A stretch of DNA of 64,000 bases from Micromonospora alfalfae (GCF_022230925.1 NZ_JAKKFH010000045.1:62001-126000); one strand, 5' to 3'. Positions 8,356 through 18,511 are shown, counted from the first letter of the stretch. Program-made: numbers and translations. Notes: generated by a model from the sequence alone, not told the origin.

Positions 8356-9039
8356 TTATCGGAAGGACCGGACGGCGTGAGGCTCCTTACAGAGGGCCAG
8401 CGCGGTGGCGGTGCCCAGGCCCCACAGCACCGCGAGGGCGAGGATCAGCCGTTCCAGCAACCCCACCACCGGGCCCCGACCGATCACGAGCATCGCCAGC
8501 CCCACAGTGGCACAGAGCGGCAGGGCCAGCACGGCGGCCACCCCGGCCAACCGACGCACCGTCCGGCCGGCCGACCCGGAGACGGCCAGCGTGATCATGG
8601 CAAAGACCACCGCCGCGGTCGCCGCGATGCTCGCGCCGCCGTGCACCAGGTCCGCCGTCGTCGCGCGCTCGAACGGCGGCAACGGGCAGCCGCCGGAACA
8701 GGTGACCGCCCCGGACACGGCGGTGAACACGGCCCCGGTGGCGAGCAGCGCCGGTGCGGCCGCCCACACCCCGGGAGGCAGCGCCGCGCCGATCAACAGC
8801 AACGCGCCGGCAAGCGCCAGGATCCCGATCCGGTACGTCGCGGCGTGGGCGCTGCCGGCGATGCCCGCCTCGCTGACGTACCCGGTGAGCCCTGGACCGG
8901 GACCGGCGACCACGGCGAGCGTCACCGCCACCGCACCGGCCAGCGTGCAGCCCGCCGCCGCTGACCCGGCGACCCGGCGGGCGACCTCGCCGCGGGCCCT
9001 CGGCACTGTCGGGGCGGCCGGCCGACCCGGCTCAACCAC
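8356..9039 (-). CDS. DUF998-like multi-spanning membrane protein
   Basis: A 227-residue protein with about six hydrophobic helices. The segment GPGLTGYVSEAG, the RIGILALAGALLLIGAAL helix and the Cys-containing TCSGGCPLPPF loop followed by ATTADLVHGGAS resemble DUF998 proteins, whose function is unknown. Its start overlaps the end of the upstream hydroquinone-reductase-like gene by 8 nt, so the two are probably cotranscribed and translationally coupled. No catalytic motif is visible. Confidence 0.75.
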   Translation of the reverse strand: MVEPGRPAAPTVPRARGEVARRVAGSAAAGCTLAGAVAVTLAVVAGPGPGLTGYVSEAGIAGSAHAATYRIGILALAGALLLIGAALPPGVWAAAPALLATGAVFTAVSGAVTCSGGCPLPPFERATTADLVHGGASIAATAAVVFAMITLAVSGSAGRTVRRLAGVAAVLALPLCATVGLAMLVIGRGPVVGLLERLILALAVLWGLGTATALALCKEPHAVRSFR

Positions 9040-9997
9040 GCCCGTGCGGCGTGCTCCAGCCGGATTCGTCCGGCCCGAGTGGCACGATGCCGCTGGGATT
9101 GATCTCCCGGTGCGTGCCGTAGTAGTGCCGCTTGATGTGGTCGAAGTCCACCGTCTCGCCGAAACCCGGCGTCTGGAACAGGTCCCGGGCGTACGCCCAG
9201 AGCACCGGCATCTCGGTCAGCTTGTTGCGGTTGCACTTGAAGTGCCCGTGGTACGCGGCGTCGAAGCGGACCAGCGTGGTGAACAGCCGCACGTCCGCCT
9301 CTGTGATCGTGTCGCCCATCAGGTAGCGCTGCCCGGCCAGCCGCTCGGAGAGCGCGTCCAGCCGGGCGAAGAGCGCCCGGAACGCCTCGTCGTACGCCTC
9401 CTGGGAGGTGGCGAACCCGCAGCGGTAGACGCCGTTGTTGACGTCGGTGTGGATCTCGGCCATCAGCGCGTCCATCTCGGGGCGCAGCGCCTCCGGGTAG
9501 AGGTCCGGCGCCCCCGCCCTGTGCAGCGACCGCCACTGTGTGGAGAAGTCGAGGGTGAGCTGCGGATAGTCGTTGGTGACCACCCGCCCGGTCAGTGTGT
9601 CGACGAGCGCCGGCACCGTCACCCGGCCGGTGTAGTCCGGGTCGGTGGCCAGGTACGCCTCGGAGAGGAAGCTCACCCCGAGCACCGGGTCGAAGCCATC
9701 CGGGTCGAGGGCGAACGCCCAGCCCCGCTCGTCCCGGATCGGGTCGACGGTGCCCAGTGAGATCGCGTCGTCCAGCCCGAGCAGGCCGCGCACGATCCTC
9801 GCCCGGTGCGCCCACGGGCAGGCCCGGCACCAGATCAGCCGGTAACGGCCGGCCTCCAGCGGCCAGCGGTCCTGCTCGTCCGGGCCGCCGCCGGGTGGCG
9901 AGGTGGAGTCGGCGGTGACCCGACCGGTGAACCGGTTCGGCTGGCGGACGAACGCGCCGCCGCCGCTGGTCTCTGCGCTGAACTGGGCCCGGGCCAT
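9032..9997 (-). CDS. Glutathionyl/mycothiolyl-hydroquinone reductase-like GST-fold protein
   Basis: A 321-residue protein of the YqjG/ECM4 (xi-class GST) family. The thioredoxin-like N-domain has LIWCRACPWAHRA, with Cys60 of the CPW motif as the expected active-site cysteine. ERGWAF, the C-terminal all-helical domain with NNGVYRCGFATSQEAYDEA, and a DVRLFTTLVRFDAAYHGHFKCN segment are all family landmarks. In E. coli these enzymes reduce glutathionyl-hydroquinones. Actinomycetes make mycothiol, so a mycothiol conjugate is a plausible substrate, but this is inference. It is divergent from the thiolase gene across about 100 nt and overlaps the DUF998 gene. Confidence 0.88.
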   Translation of the reverse strand: MARAQFSAETSGGGAFVRQPNRFTGRVTADSTSPPGGGPDEQDRWPLEAGRYRLIWCRACPWAHRARIVRGLLGLDDAISLGTVDPIRDERGWAFALDPDGFDPVLGVSFLSEAYLATDPDYTGRVTVPALVDTLTGRVVTNDYPQLTLDFSTQWRSLHRAGAPDLYPEALRPEMDALMAEIHTDVNNGVYRCGFATSQEAYDEAFRALFARLDALSERLAGQRYLMGDTITEADVRLFTTLVRFDAAYHGHFKCNRNKLTEMPVLWAYARDLFQTPGFGETVDFDHIKRHYYGTHREINPSGIVPLGPDESGWSTPHGRG

Positions 9998-10102
9998 GCC
10001 GTCAACCTATCCGCTGCCGGCGCGGATATCCTGGCGCCGGCAGCCCTCGTGACCCGGTGGGCGTGCCCCACCCCCGCCGTCTGCACCCCCTAAGGACTCG
10101 CG

Positions 10103-11308
<1,206 letters not shown>

Positions 11309-11418
11309 AGTGGTCCACACCACACGACCCGCGGGTCGACCGGTGCCCACGCGTGCCCGCTGCGCGCCCCGACGCCGGTGCCGTCCCGCGCCGCGGCGAT
11401 GAACTGGGGAGCACGCTG

Positions 11419-12231
11419 ATGCCGGACGGACTGCCGACCGAGATCGATCTGACCAGGCCGAGCGCGGCCCGGGTGTACGACTACTTTCTGGGTGGAGCGC
11501 ACAACTTCGAGATCGACAGGCAGTTGGCGGAGCAGATCGCCAGCATGACCCCGAATCTCGCCGCCACCATGCGCTCCGGTCGGGAGTTCCTGCGCCGGGC
11601 CGTTCGGGTGCTGCTCGACGCCGGCATCGACCAGTTCCTCGACATCGGCTCCGGAATTCCCACCGTGGGCAACGTGCACGAGGTGGCGCAGGGAGTGAAC
11701 CCCAAGGCCCGCGTCGTGTACGTCGACATCGACCCGGTGGCGGTCGCGCACAGCCGGGAGCTGCTGGCTGGCAACGAGCTGACCGGTGTCATCCACGCCG
11801 ACCTGCGTGAGCCAGAGCGGATCCTCGCCGAGACCCGACAGCTCGGGCTGATCGACTTCACTCGTCCGATGGGCATCCTGCTGGCCGGGGTGGTGCACTT
11901 CATCCCGGACGCCGACCGACCCGAGGCGATCCTGGCCACCCTGCGGGCCGCCGCCGCGCCGGGCAGCTTCCTTGTCGTCTCCCACTCCACCTTCGAGGAC
12001 CAGCCGCAGGAGATGCTGGACGCCCAGCGCCTCTCCGCCCGCACCGCCACCGAGATCACCCTGCGCTCCCGCGCCCAGGTCACCGGCTTCTTCGGCGACT
12101 GGACCGTCCTGGAACCGGGCGTGGTGCACATGCCGCTCTGGCGCCCGGACTCACCGTCCGACGTGGACGAGCACCCGGAGCGGTTCGGTGCCTTCGGGGG
12201 CGTCGCCCGGTACGACCAGCCCGCCGGCTGA
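11419..12231 (+). CDS. SAM-dependent methyltransferase, SAV2177/DUF574 family
   Basis: A 270-residue protein. It opens with the family hallmark IDLTRPSAARVYDYFLGGAHNFEIDR, a pattern seen in many actinomycete paralogues. The SAM-binding loop FLDIGSGIPTVGNVHEVAQ is near residue 75, followed by VVYVDIDPVAVAHSRELL. Substrates of this family are largely unknown. The ATG at 11419 is chosen because translation from here gives the usual N-terminus. The stop lies 4 nt before the GTG of the GGDEF-EAL gene, so the two are likely coupled. Confidence 0.85.
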   Translation: MPDGLPTEIDLTRPSAARVYDYFLGGAHNFEIDRQLAEQIASMTPNLAATMRSGREFLRRAVRVLLDAGIDQFLDIGSGIPTVGNVHEVAQGVNPKARVVYVDIDPVAVAHSRELLAGNELTGVIHADLREPERILAETRQLGLIDFTRPMGILLAGVVHFIPDADRPEAILATLRAAAAPGSFLVVSHSTFEDQPQEMLDAQRLSARTATEITLRSRAQVTGFFGDWTVLEPGVVHMPLWRPDSPSDVDEHPERFGAFGGVARYDQPAG

Positions 12232-12235
12232 TCTC

Positions 12236-14440
12236 GTGGCCGCCGTCCCGGATCCCGCCGGGGTCGATGCCGGCCGGGATCCCGCCGGGGTCGATGCTGG
12301 CCGGGATCTCGCCGGTTGGGCGGACGCCCAGGGCTACGCCGCCGACTGGGCCCGCGCGGTGCGTCGACTCGGTTTCGTGCCGCTCAGCGTGGCCGAGACC
12401 GAGCGGCTGCTGCTGGCGCACACGATCCGGCTGGCCCAGGCGGTACGGGCGGAGCCGTTCAGCGCCCACCCGGCCGAGGAGGTCGGGCGGGCGCTGGTGG
12501 AGGCGCACCTCACCGAGCCGCAGGCCCTGGAGTGGACGCTGCACGCGCTCGGTGCGACGTTCGGGCGTCGGGTGCTGGGTGACGGTGACCGGCCGGCCGA
12601 CCTCGCCGACCGGATCGCGGCGGTGCAGGGCGGGCTGGCCGCCGGGTTCGCCCGTGCGCTGCGCGACCGCACGTTCAGCCAGCAGGAGCGGATCGCCCGG
12701 TCGGCCTGGCAGGCGCGCGACGAGGTCGAGCAGGCGCTACGCGAGAGCGAGGCACGGTTCCGGGCGGTGTTCACCGGCGCCGCGATCGGGATCGGGATCG
12801 CCGGCGTGGACGGTCGGATCATCGACGTCAACCAGGCGTTCGCCGACATGCTGGGCTACTCGATCGAGGAGTTGCGCGGGACCAACGTGGCAGGGTTGGT
12901 CCACGCCGACGACGCGGCCGGGATGTGGGAGCTCTACCAGGAGATGATCGAAGGGAAGCACGACGCGGCCCGGGTGGAGAAGCGTTACTACCGCAAGGAC
13001 GGCACGACGGTCTGGACGGATCTGGCCGTCTCGCTGATCCGACACGATGGCCGGCCGCGATTCACCGTCGCGATGATCGAGGACATCACCGAGCGGTACG
13101 AACTCCAGCAGCGGCTGCGCTTCCAGGCCCTGCACGACCCGCTGACCGGGCTGCCCAACCGGACGCTGTTCTTCGAAACGTTGGGTCGGGTGCTCGACAC
13201 CGCGGACGCCGGGCAGCGCGTCGGGGTGTGCTTCCTCGACCTGGACGGCTTCAAGGCGATCAACGACAGTCTCGGCCACGACCTCGGTGACCGGCTGCTC
13301 GTGATGATCGGCCGACGGCTGGCCGCGTGCGTGGCCGACCACGGCCACCTGGTCGCCCGGATGGGGGGCGACGAGTTCGTGATCCTCGTCGACGGAGGGG
13401 ACGACACCGACGACCCGGTCTCCGTCGCGGAGGCCGCGCTGGCCGCCGTCGCGGCCCCGGTCCACGTCGGTGAGCACCAGTTGGCCGTCTCGGCCAGTGT
13501 GGGCATCGTGCAGTGCCCGGCCTCGGAGACCAGCGCGTCCGAGCTGATGAAGGCCGCGGACACCACGCTCTACTGGGCCAAGGCGGCGGGCCGGGGCCGG
13601 TGGGCGGTCTACGACCCCGAGCGCGGCGCCCGGGACATCGCCCGCTCGGCGCTGGTCGCCGGGCTGCCGGCCGCCCTGGAGCGGGGCGAGTTCGTGCTGC
13701 ACTACCAGCCGATCGTGTCGCTGCTGGAGGGCACCATGCTCGCGGTGGAGGCGCTGGTCCGTTGGGAGCATCCGGAGTTGGGCCTGATCGGGCCGGACCG
13801 GTTCATCGGCCTGGCCGAGGAGACCGGCCTGATCGTCCGGCTCGGCGAGTGGGTGCTGCGGCGGGCCTGCGAGGACGCCGAACGGTGGTGGCGGGAGTTC
13901 CCCGACGCCAGGCTGGTGGTCAGCGTCAACCTGGCCGCCCGGCAGGCCGACGAACCGGCCATCGTGGACACTGTCGCCGACGCGTTGCAGAGCAGCGGGC
14001 TGCCCGCGGAGTTGCTGCAACTGGAGCTGACCGAGAGCGCCGTGATGGGCAGTGCCGGTGAACCCCTGCGCAGCCTGCACCGGCTCGCCGCACTCGGCGT
14101 ACGGCTGGCGGTGGACGACTTCGGCACCGGGTACTCCAACCTGGCGTACCTGCGCCGGTTGCCGATCCACTGCCTGAAGCTCGCCGGTCCGTTCGTCGAG
14201 GGCATCCGCGCGGACGGGACCGACGTGGCGGCCGACCACCGCGACGAACGGATCGTGGACGCGTTGGTCCGGTTGGCGCACGCCCTGGAGCTGTGGGTCA
14301 CTGCCGAGGCGGTGGAGACCGGCGTGCAGGCGGAACGGCTGCGGGCGCTGCGCTGCGACACCGGGCAGGGCCGATACTTCGGTGCGCCCGCCCCGGCCGA
14401 GGTGATCACCGCCCGGCTGCGCGGCGGAGCGTTGGCGTGA
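12236..14440 (+). CDS. PAS-GGDEF-EAL dual cyclic-di-GMP enzyme
   Basis: A 734-residue protein, starting at a GTG 4 nt after the methyltransferase stop. Residues 1-30 contain a nonapeptide repeat, 30-165 an uncharacterised helical region, about 170-290 a PAS domain, about 290-450 a GGDEF domain with intact GGDEF near 377, and about 470-730 an EAL domain with EAL at about 505. The NLAARQ, ELTES, DDFGTGYS, AEAVE and QGRYFG motifs are present. Both domains look catalytically competent, so it may make or degrade c-di-GMP depending on the PAS signal. The upstream inhibitory RxxD site is replaced by DHGH, and the usual KID motif of EAL reads KLA. No membrane segment is seen, so it is probably cytosolic. 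Confidence 0.88.
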   Translation: MAAVPDPAGVDAGRDPAGVDAGRDLAGWADAQGYAADWARAVRRLGFVPLSVAETERLLLAHTIRLAQAVRAEPFSAHPAEEVGRALVEAHLTEPQALEWTLHALGATFGRRVLGDGDRPADLADRIAAVQGGLAAGFARALRDRTFSQQERIARSAWQARDEVEQALRESEARFRAVFTGAAIGIGIAGVDGRIIDVNQAFADMLGYSIEELRGTNVAGLVHADDAAGMWELYQEMIEGKHDAARVEKRYYRKDGTTVWTDLAVSLIRHDGRPRFTVAMIEDITERYELQQRLRFQALHDPLTGLPNRTLFFETLGRVLDTADAGQRVGVCFLDLDGFKAINDSLGHDLGDRLLVMIGRRLAACVADHGHLVARMGGDEFVILVDGGDDTDDPVSVAEAALAAVAAPVHVGEHQLAVSASVGIVQCPASETSASELMKAADTTLYWAKAAGRGRWAVYDPERGARDIARSALVAGLPAALERGEFVLHYQPIVSLLEGTMLAVEALVRWEHPELGLIGPDRFIGLAEETGLIVRLGEWVLRRACEDAERWWREFPDARLVVSVNLAARQADEPAIVDTVADALQSSGLPAELLQLELTESAVMGSAGEPLRSLHRLAALGVRLAVDDFGTGYSNLAYLRRLPIHCLKLAGPFVEGIRADGTDVAADHRDERIVDALVRLAHALELWVTAEAVETGVQAERLRALRCDTGQGRYFGAPAPAEVITARLRGGALA
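12251..12304 (+). repeat. 27-bp tandem repeat in the N-terminus of the GGDEF-EAL gene
   Basis: Two 27-bp units (12251-12277, 12278-12304) differ at one base and encode DPAGVDAGR twice. A partial third unit follows (DLAG). The segment lies just after the start codon, and the repeat contributes a probably disordered extension. Confidence 0.8.
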
Positions 14441-14557
14441 ACGAGCGAACCAGCGGGCACGGCAGCGTGGCGCGAAGCGACGGCACGGAGCGAAGCGGAG
14501 TGCTGGCGTGAGTGGAGGACCGTTCCGGTCCGGAGGGTGGCGACGGAGGGTGGCGGC

Positions 14558-15058
14558 GTGGACCTGACGGACTCGCAGACGGCGGTGACGGTGGTGGCCG
14601 GGCTGGCCATCCTGGCCGGGTTGGCCGGCGTGGTGGTGCCCGGTCTACCGGCGCTGCCGCTGTGCTGGGGCGGCGTGCTGCTCTGGGCGGTCTTCGGCGG
14701 CGCCGGCCTGGGTGGTTGGGCGGTGTTCGCCGCCGCCACGGTGGTCGCCGGTGGTGGCGCCGTGATCAAGTACGCGTGGCCGGGCCGGAATTTGAAGCGC
14801 ACCGGTGTGCCGACGTCCACGCTGCTCGCCGGTGGGGTGCTCGGCATCATCGGGTTCTTCGTGGTGCCGGTCGTCGGACTGGTGCTCGGCTTCGTCGCCG
14901 GGGTGTGGGCGGCCGAACGGCTCCGGCTGGGCAGTAACCAGCTCGCGTGGCCCTCGACAGTGCAGGCCCTGAAGGCGGCCGGCCTGTCGATGCTTGTGGA
15001 GTTCCTGGCCGGCCTCCTGATCGCGGCCTTCTGGGCAACCGGCCTCCTCCTGACCTGA
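14558..15058 (+). CDS. DUF456 family membrane protein
   Basis: A 166-residue protein of mostly hydrophobic helices. The glycine-rich VVVPGLPALPLCWGGVLLWA opening and the central GVLGIIGFFVVPVVGLVLGFVAGVW segment are DUF456 landmarks. The function of the family is unknown, and it may be an inner-membrane protein of four or so helices. I chose the GTG at 14558 because GGAGGG precedes it. A GTG at 14537 is an alternative adding seven residues. The 97 nt upstream contain a CGAAGCGGAG-type sequence like the one in the repeat at 27237. Confidence 0.8.
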   Translation: MDLTDSQTAVTVVAGLAILAGLAGVVVPGLPALPLCWGGVLLWAVFGGAGLGGWAVFAAATVVAGGGAVIKYAWPGRNLKRTGVPTSTLLAGGVLGIIGFFVVPVVGLVLGFVAGVWAAERLRLGSNQLAWPSTVQALKAAGLSMLVEFLAGLLIAAFWATGLLLT

Positions 15059-15075
15059 CCCCCCATTCCGGTCGG

Positions 15076-15131
15076 TGATCAAGAGGTTTGCGTCAAAATT
15101 CGGGCCCGGTTTGACGCAAACCTCTTGATCA
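15076..15131. repeat. Long intergenic palindrome, family B copy 1
   Basis: A perfect 22-bp inverted repeat (15076-15097, 15110-15131) has a 12-nt loop and an arm starting TGATCAAGAGGTTTGCG. It begins 18 nt after the DUF456 stop. The copy at 39889 shares most of this arm. It is a probable 3'-end hairpin with no U-run. Confidence 0.85.
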
Positions 15132-15147
15132 ACACGCGGAGAAGAGG

Positions 15148-15211
15148 GGCGCGGGGCACTTTTCGGGTACGGCGGAGTGGCCGTACGTGAGAGAGAGGCG
15201 TGCCCCGCGCC
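15148..15211 (+). promoter_or_regulatory. Nested hairpin about 200 nt upstream of the permease
   Basis: A perfect 12-bp outer stem (15148-15159, 15200-15211, arm GGCGCGGGGCAC) encloses an inner 7-bp stem GTACGGC/GCCGTAC (15167-15173, 15180-15186). It could be a leader structure of the amine-catabolic operon or a second terminator for DUF456. I cannot tell which. Confidence 0.45.
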
Positions 15212-15412
15212 ACCGGGTCGGGCGGTCCGAGCGCCCGGGATGGGCCCTTGTCGGGCCTGGTCACTGGTCCAGGATGCCGGGCGGGGTGGCCGGTCGGCAA
15301 CGCAATTAGCCCGACGGCCGAGAGAATCCCACCGACTACGTATTGACCGCCTTGATCGGCCGGGTCGACACTTTGCCCACTCGCACGCGGAACCACCTCA
15401 GGGAGGTGTGCA

Positions 15413-16999
15413 GTGGCCACGACACCCGTGCCGACCGCCGAGCAACCTTTGGACGACGACGCCCGGCGGCTCGCCGAACTCGGCTACAAACAGGAGTTGC
15501 GCCGTAAGTGGAGTGGCTTCTCCAACTTCGCCATCTCCTTCTCGATCATCTCGATCCTGGCCGGCTGTTTCACCACCTTCGGTCAGGCGTGGAACAACGG
15601 CGGACCGGTCGCCATCTCCTGGGGCTGGCCGCTGATCTCGCTGTTCATCCTGATCATCGGCTTCTGCATGGCGGAGTTGGTGTCGGCGTACCCGACCGCT
15701 GGTGGGATCTACTGGTGGGCGGCCACCATGGGCCGCCCGGTGCACGGTTGGTTCACCGGCTGGCTGAACCTGATCGGTCTGGTCGCGGTCACCGCCTCGG
15801 TGGACTACGGCTGTGCGACGTTCCTCAACCTCACCCTGTCGGCGCTCTTCGACGGTTGGGCCGGGACGCTGCGGCAGGCGTTCATGCTCTTCGTGATCAT
15901 CCTGGTGCTGCACGGGCTGATCAACATCTTCGGGCACCGGATCATCGACGTCCTTCAGAACGTCTCGGTCTGGTGGCACGTGGCCGGCGCGGCCGTCGTG
16001 GTGGCCATCCTGGTGTTCGTGCCCGACAACCACCAGAGCTTCCAGTTCGTGTTCACCGAGCGGTTCAACAACTCCGGCTTCGGCGACGGGGACATCGGCG
16101 GGCTGACGTTCTGGTTCTACGTGTTGCCGCTGGGCTTCCTGCTGACCCAGTACACGATCACCGGCTTCGACGCCTGCGCGCATGTCTCCGAGGAGACCCG
16201 GGGCGCCTCCCAGGCAGCGGCCCGGGGACTCTGGCAGTCGATCTTCTACTCGGCTGTCGGCGGCTGGATCCTGCTGCTGGCGTTCCTCTTCGCGGCCACC
16301 GACGTCGAGGCGGTCAACGCCGCGGGCGGCTTCTCCGGCGCGATCTTCGAGTCCGCGCTGACCCCGGTCTTCTTCAAGATCGTCATCATCATCTCGACAA
16401 TCGGCCAGTTCTTCTGCGGCATGAGCTGCGTGACCTCGATGAGCCGGATGGCGTACGCGTTCAGCCGGGACCGTGCCGTACCCGGATGGCGGCTGTGGTC
16501 GACTGTCGACCGCAACGGCACCCCGGTCAACGCGATCATCGGCGCCACGGTGGCCGGCCTGGTGCTGACCCTGCCGGCGCTCTACGAGAGCTCCGCCGGT
16601 ATCCCGATCGCGTTCTACGCGGTCGTCTCCGTCGCGGTGCTCGGGCTCTACCTGTCGTTCCTCATCCCGATCGCACTCCGGCTGCGGATGGGCGACCGGT
16701 TCGTCCCCGGGCCGTGGACGCTGGGCCGCAAGTACAAGCTGCTCGGCTGGATCGCGGTGATCGAGATCGCGATCATCGCCGTCTACTTCGTGCTGCCGAT
16801 CGTGCCCGCCGGGGTGCCCGGCAACGACCTGTTCACCTGGTCGGCGGTGAACTACGCGCCGCTCGCCGTCGGCGGGGTGCTCCTGGTCGTCGCCGTCTGG
16901 TGGTACGCCTCGGCCCACAAGTGGTTCACCGGCCCGGTTCGTACCGTCGAAGAGCCCGCTGTGGCGGACGACCCGGCGCCGGCCGACGGCCCGGTCTGA
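15413..16999 (+). CDS. APC-superfamily amino acid/amine permease
   Basis: A 528-residue membrane protein with about 12 helices. The N-terminal ELGYKQELRRKWSGFSNFAISFSIISI is the classic start of bacterial APC permeases related to GABA/polyamine/choline carriers. YPTAGGIYWWAA and the CMAELVSAYP segment are conserved unwound-helix motifs. It is followed by a glutamine-synthetase-like ligase, two dehydrogenases and a gamma-glutamyl hydrolase on the same strand, which points to uptake of an amine such as ethanolamine, putrescine or GABA. The GTG start at 15413 follows GGGAGG. The precise substrate is inferred from context only. Confidence 0.88.
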   Translation: MATTPVPTAEQPLDDDARRLAELGYKQELRRKWSGFSNFAISFSIISILAGCFTTFGQAWNNGGPVAISWGWPLISLFILIIGFCMAELVSAYPTAGGIYWWAATMGRPVHGWFTGWLNLIGLVAVTASVDYGCATFLNLTLSALFDGWAGTLRQAFMLFVIILVLHGLINIFGHRIIDVLQNVSVWWHVAGAAVVVAILVFVPDNHQSFQFVFTERFNNSGFGDGDIGGLTFWFYVLPLGFLLTQYTITGFDACAHVSEETRGASQAAARGLWQSIFYSAVGGWILLLAFLFAATDVEAVNAAGGFSGAIFESALTPVFFKIVIIISTIGQFFCGMSCVTSMSRMAYAFSRDRAVPGWRLWSTVDRNGTPVNAIIGATVAGLVLTLPALYESSAGIPIAFYAVVSVAVLGLYLSFLIPIALRLRMGDRFVPGPWTLGRKYKLLGWIAVIEIAIIAVYFVLPIVPAGVPGNDLFTWSAVNYAPLAVGGVLLVVAVWWYASAHKWFTGPVRTVEEPAVADDPAPADGPV

Positions 17000-17005
17000 T
17001 CGGCA

Positions 17006-17038
17006 CCCGGCGGGACGGGCGGTGCTGCCGTCCCGCCG
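17006..17038 (+). terminator. Hairpin between the permease and ligase genes
   Basis: CCGGCGGGACGG (17006-17017) pairs perfectly with 17027-17038 around a 9-nt loop, starting 7 nt after the permease stop. It may attenuate or process the transcript and leave the ligase with its own promoter in the remaining 87 nt. Confidence 0.5.
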
Positions 17039-17125
17039 GCCGTCGGCCGCGTTTGCCGCACGTGCCGCCGGGGGCATTGACGGTGATCCGGTTTGCCAGT
17101 AGACCTTGGTGATGGAGGCCCGCGA

Positions 17126-18490
17126 ATGAGGAAAGCTCCGCTCACGCTGGAACAACTGCGGGTCGCCGTCGCCGAGGGCGAGATCGACACCGTGGTGCTG
17201 GCCCTCGTCGACATGCAGGGCCGGTTGCAGGGCAAGCGGTTCCACGCCCCCTTCTTCCTCGACCAGGTGGTGGCCAACGGCAGCGAGGGCTGCAACTACC
17301 TGCTCGCCGTGGACGTCGACATGAACACCGTCGACGGGTACGCGATGTCGAGCTGGGAACGCGGCTACGGCGACTTCGCGATGGTGCCGGACTTCGCCAC
17401 CCTGCGCCGGGTGCCCTGGCAGCCCGGCTCCGCCCTGCTGCTGGCCGACCTGACCTGGCTCGACGGCTCAGGTGACGTGGTCGCCTCGCCCCGGCAGATC
17501 CTGCGCCGGCAGCTGGACCGGCTGGCCGAACGCGGGCTGACCGCGTACGCCGGCACCGAGTTGGAGTTCGTGCTGTTCCGCGACTCGTACGAGGACGCCT
17601 GGCAGCGCGGCTACCGCGACCTCACCCCGGCCAACCAGTACAACGTCGACTACTCGCTGCTCGGCACCGCCCGGGTGGAGCCGCTGCTGCGCCGCATCCG
17701 CGTCGAGATGGCCGACGCCGGGCTCACCCCGGAGAGCGCCAAGGGCGAGTGCAACCTCGGGCAACACGAGATCGCCTTCCGGTACGACGAGGCGGTGGCC
17801 TGCGCCGACCACCACGTCATCTACAAGAACGGCGCCAAGGAGATCGCCGCCCAGGAGGGGATGGCGATCACCTTCATGGCGAAGCCGAACGAGCGGGAGG
17901 GCAACTCCTGCCACATCCACTTCTCGCTTCGGGACCAGTCCGGCTCGTCGGCGATGCTCGGCGACGGGCCGGCGCACCTGTCGCAGACCGGGCAGCGGGT
18001 GCTCGCCGGGCTGCTGGCCACCATGCGGGAGTTCAGCCTGCTCTTCGCCCCGAACATCAACTCCTACAAGCGCTACCAGCCGGGATCGTTCGCCCCGACC
18101 GCGCTGCGCTGGGGTGTCGACAACCGCACCTGCGCCCTGCGGGTGGTCGGGCACGGGCAGGGCATGCGGGTGGAGAACCGGGTGCCCGGCGCTGACGTCA
18201 ACCCGTACCTGGCGATCGCCGGGCTGGTCGCGGGGGCGCTGCACGGCCTCGACGGCGAGCTGGAGCTGGGTGCGGAGTGCACCGGCAACGCGTACGACGA
18301 CCCGGAGGCCGAGCGGGTTCCCGGCACCCTGCGCGACGCCCTGGCCCTCTGGGAGGGGTCCACGGCAGCCCGCGAGGCGTTCGGCGACGAGGTGGTGGCC
18401 CACTACGCCAACCAGGCGCGAGTCGAGCTGGCCGCCTTCGACGCGGCGGTGACCGACTGGGAGCTGACCCGTGGCTTCGAACGCCTCTGA
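17126..18490 (+). CDS. Glutamine synthetase-like gamma-glutamyl-amine ligase (PuuA/GlnA4 type)
   Basis: A 454-residue GS-fold protein. The N-terminal beta-grasp part contains LVDMQGRLQGKRF. The catalytic domain has AGTELEFVLF (metal-binding Glu), the KGECNLGQHEIAFRYD segment, the nucleotide-site region NGAKEIAAQEGMAITFMAKP and NSCHIHFSL, in which the true-GS GxHxHxS pattern is altered. NRTCALRVVG carries the Arg that binds the glutamate carboxylate. Together with the neighbouring permease, dehydrogenases and C26 hydrolase, this fits ATP-dependent gamma-glutamylation of an amine and not ammonia assimilation. The Streptomyces homologues GlnA3 and GlnA4 use polyamines and ethanolamine. The ATG at 17126 follows GGAGG. 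Substrate choice remains inference. Confidence 0.85.
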   Translation: MRKAPLTLEQLRVAVAEGEIDTVVLALVDMQGRLQGKRFHAPFFLDQVVANGSEGCNYLLAVDVDMNTVDGYAMSSWERGYGDFAMVPDFATLRRVPWQPGSALLLADLTWLDGSGDVVASPRQILRRQLDRLAERGLTAYAGTELEFVLFRDSYEDAWQRGYRDLTPANQYNVDYSLLGTARVEPLLRRIRVEMADAGLTPESAKGECNLGQHEIAFRYDEAVACADHHVIYKNGAKEIAAQEGMAITFMAKPNEREGNSCHIHFSLRDQSGSSAMLGDGPAHLSQTGQRVLAGLLATMREFSLLFAPNINSYKRYQPGSFAPTALRWGVDNRTCALRVVGHGQGMRVENRVPGADVNPYLAIAGLVAGALHGLDGELELGAECTGNAYDDPEAERVPGTLRDALALWEGSTAAREAFGDEVVAHYANQARVELAAFDAAVTDWELTRGFERL

Positions 18491-18511
18491 CCCGCGCCCC
18501 ACCCCCTCTCA

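Larger units (their letters stand above)
15059..15412. other. 354-nt non-coding region with two large hairpins
   Basis: The region between DUF456 and the permease gene holds a family B palindrome (15076-15131) and a nested hairpin (15148-15211). The last 25 nt before the permease GTG contain CACCTC and GAGGTG, which can fold over the GGGAGG ribosome-binding site. I see no gene. Confidence 0.6.
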
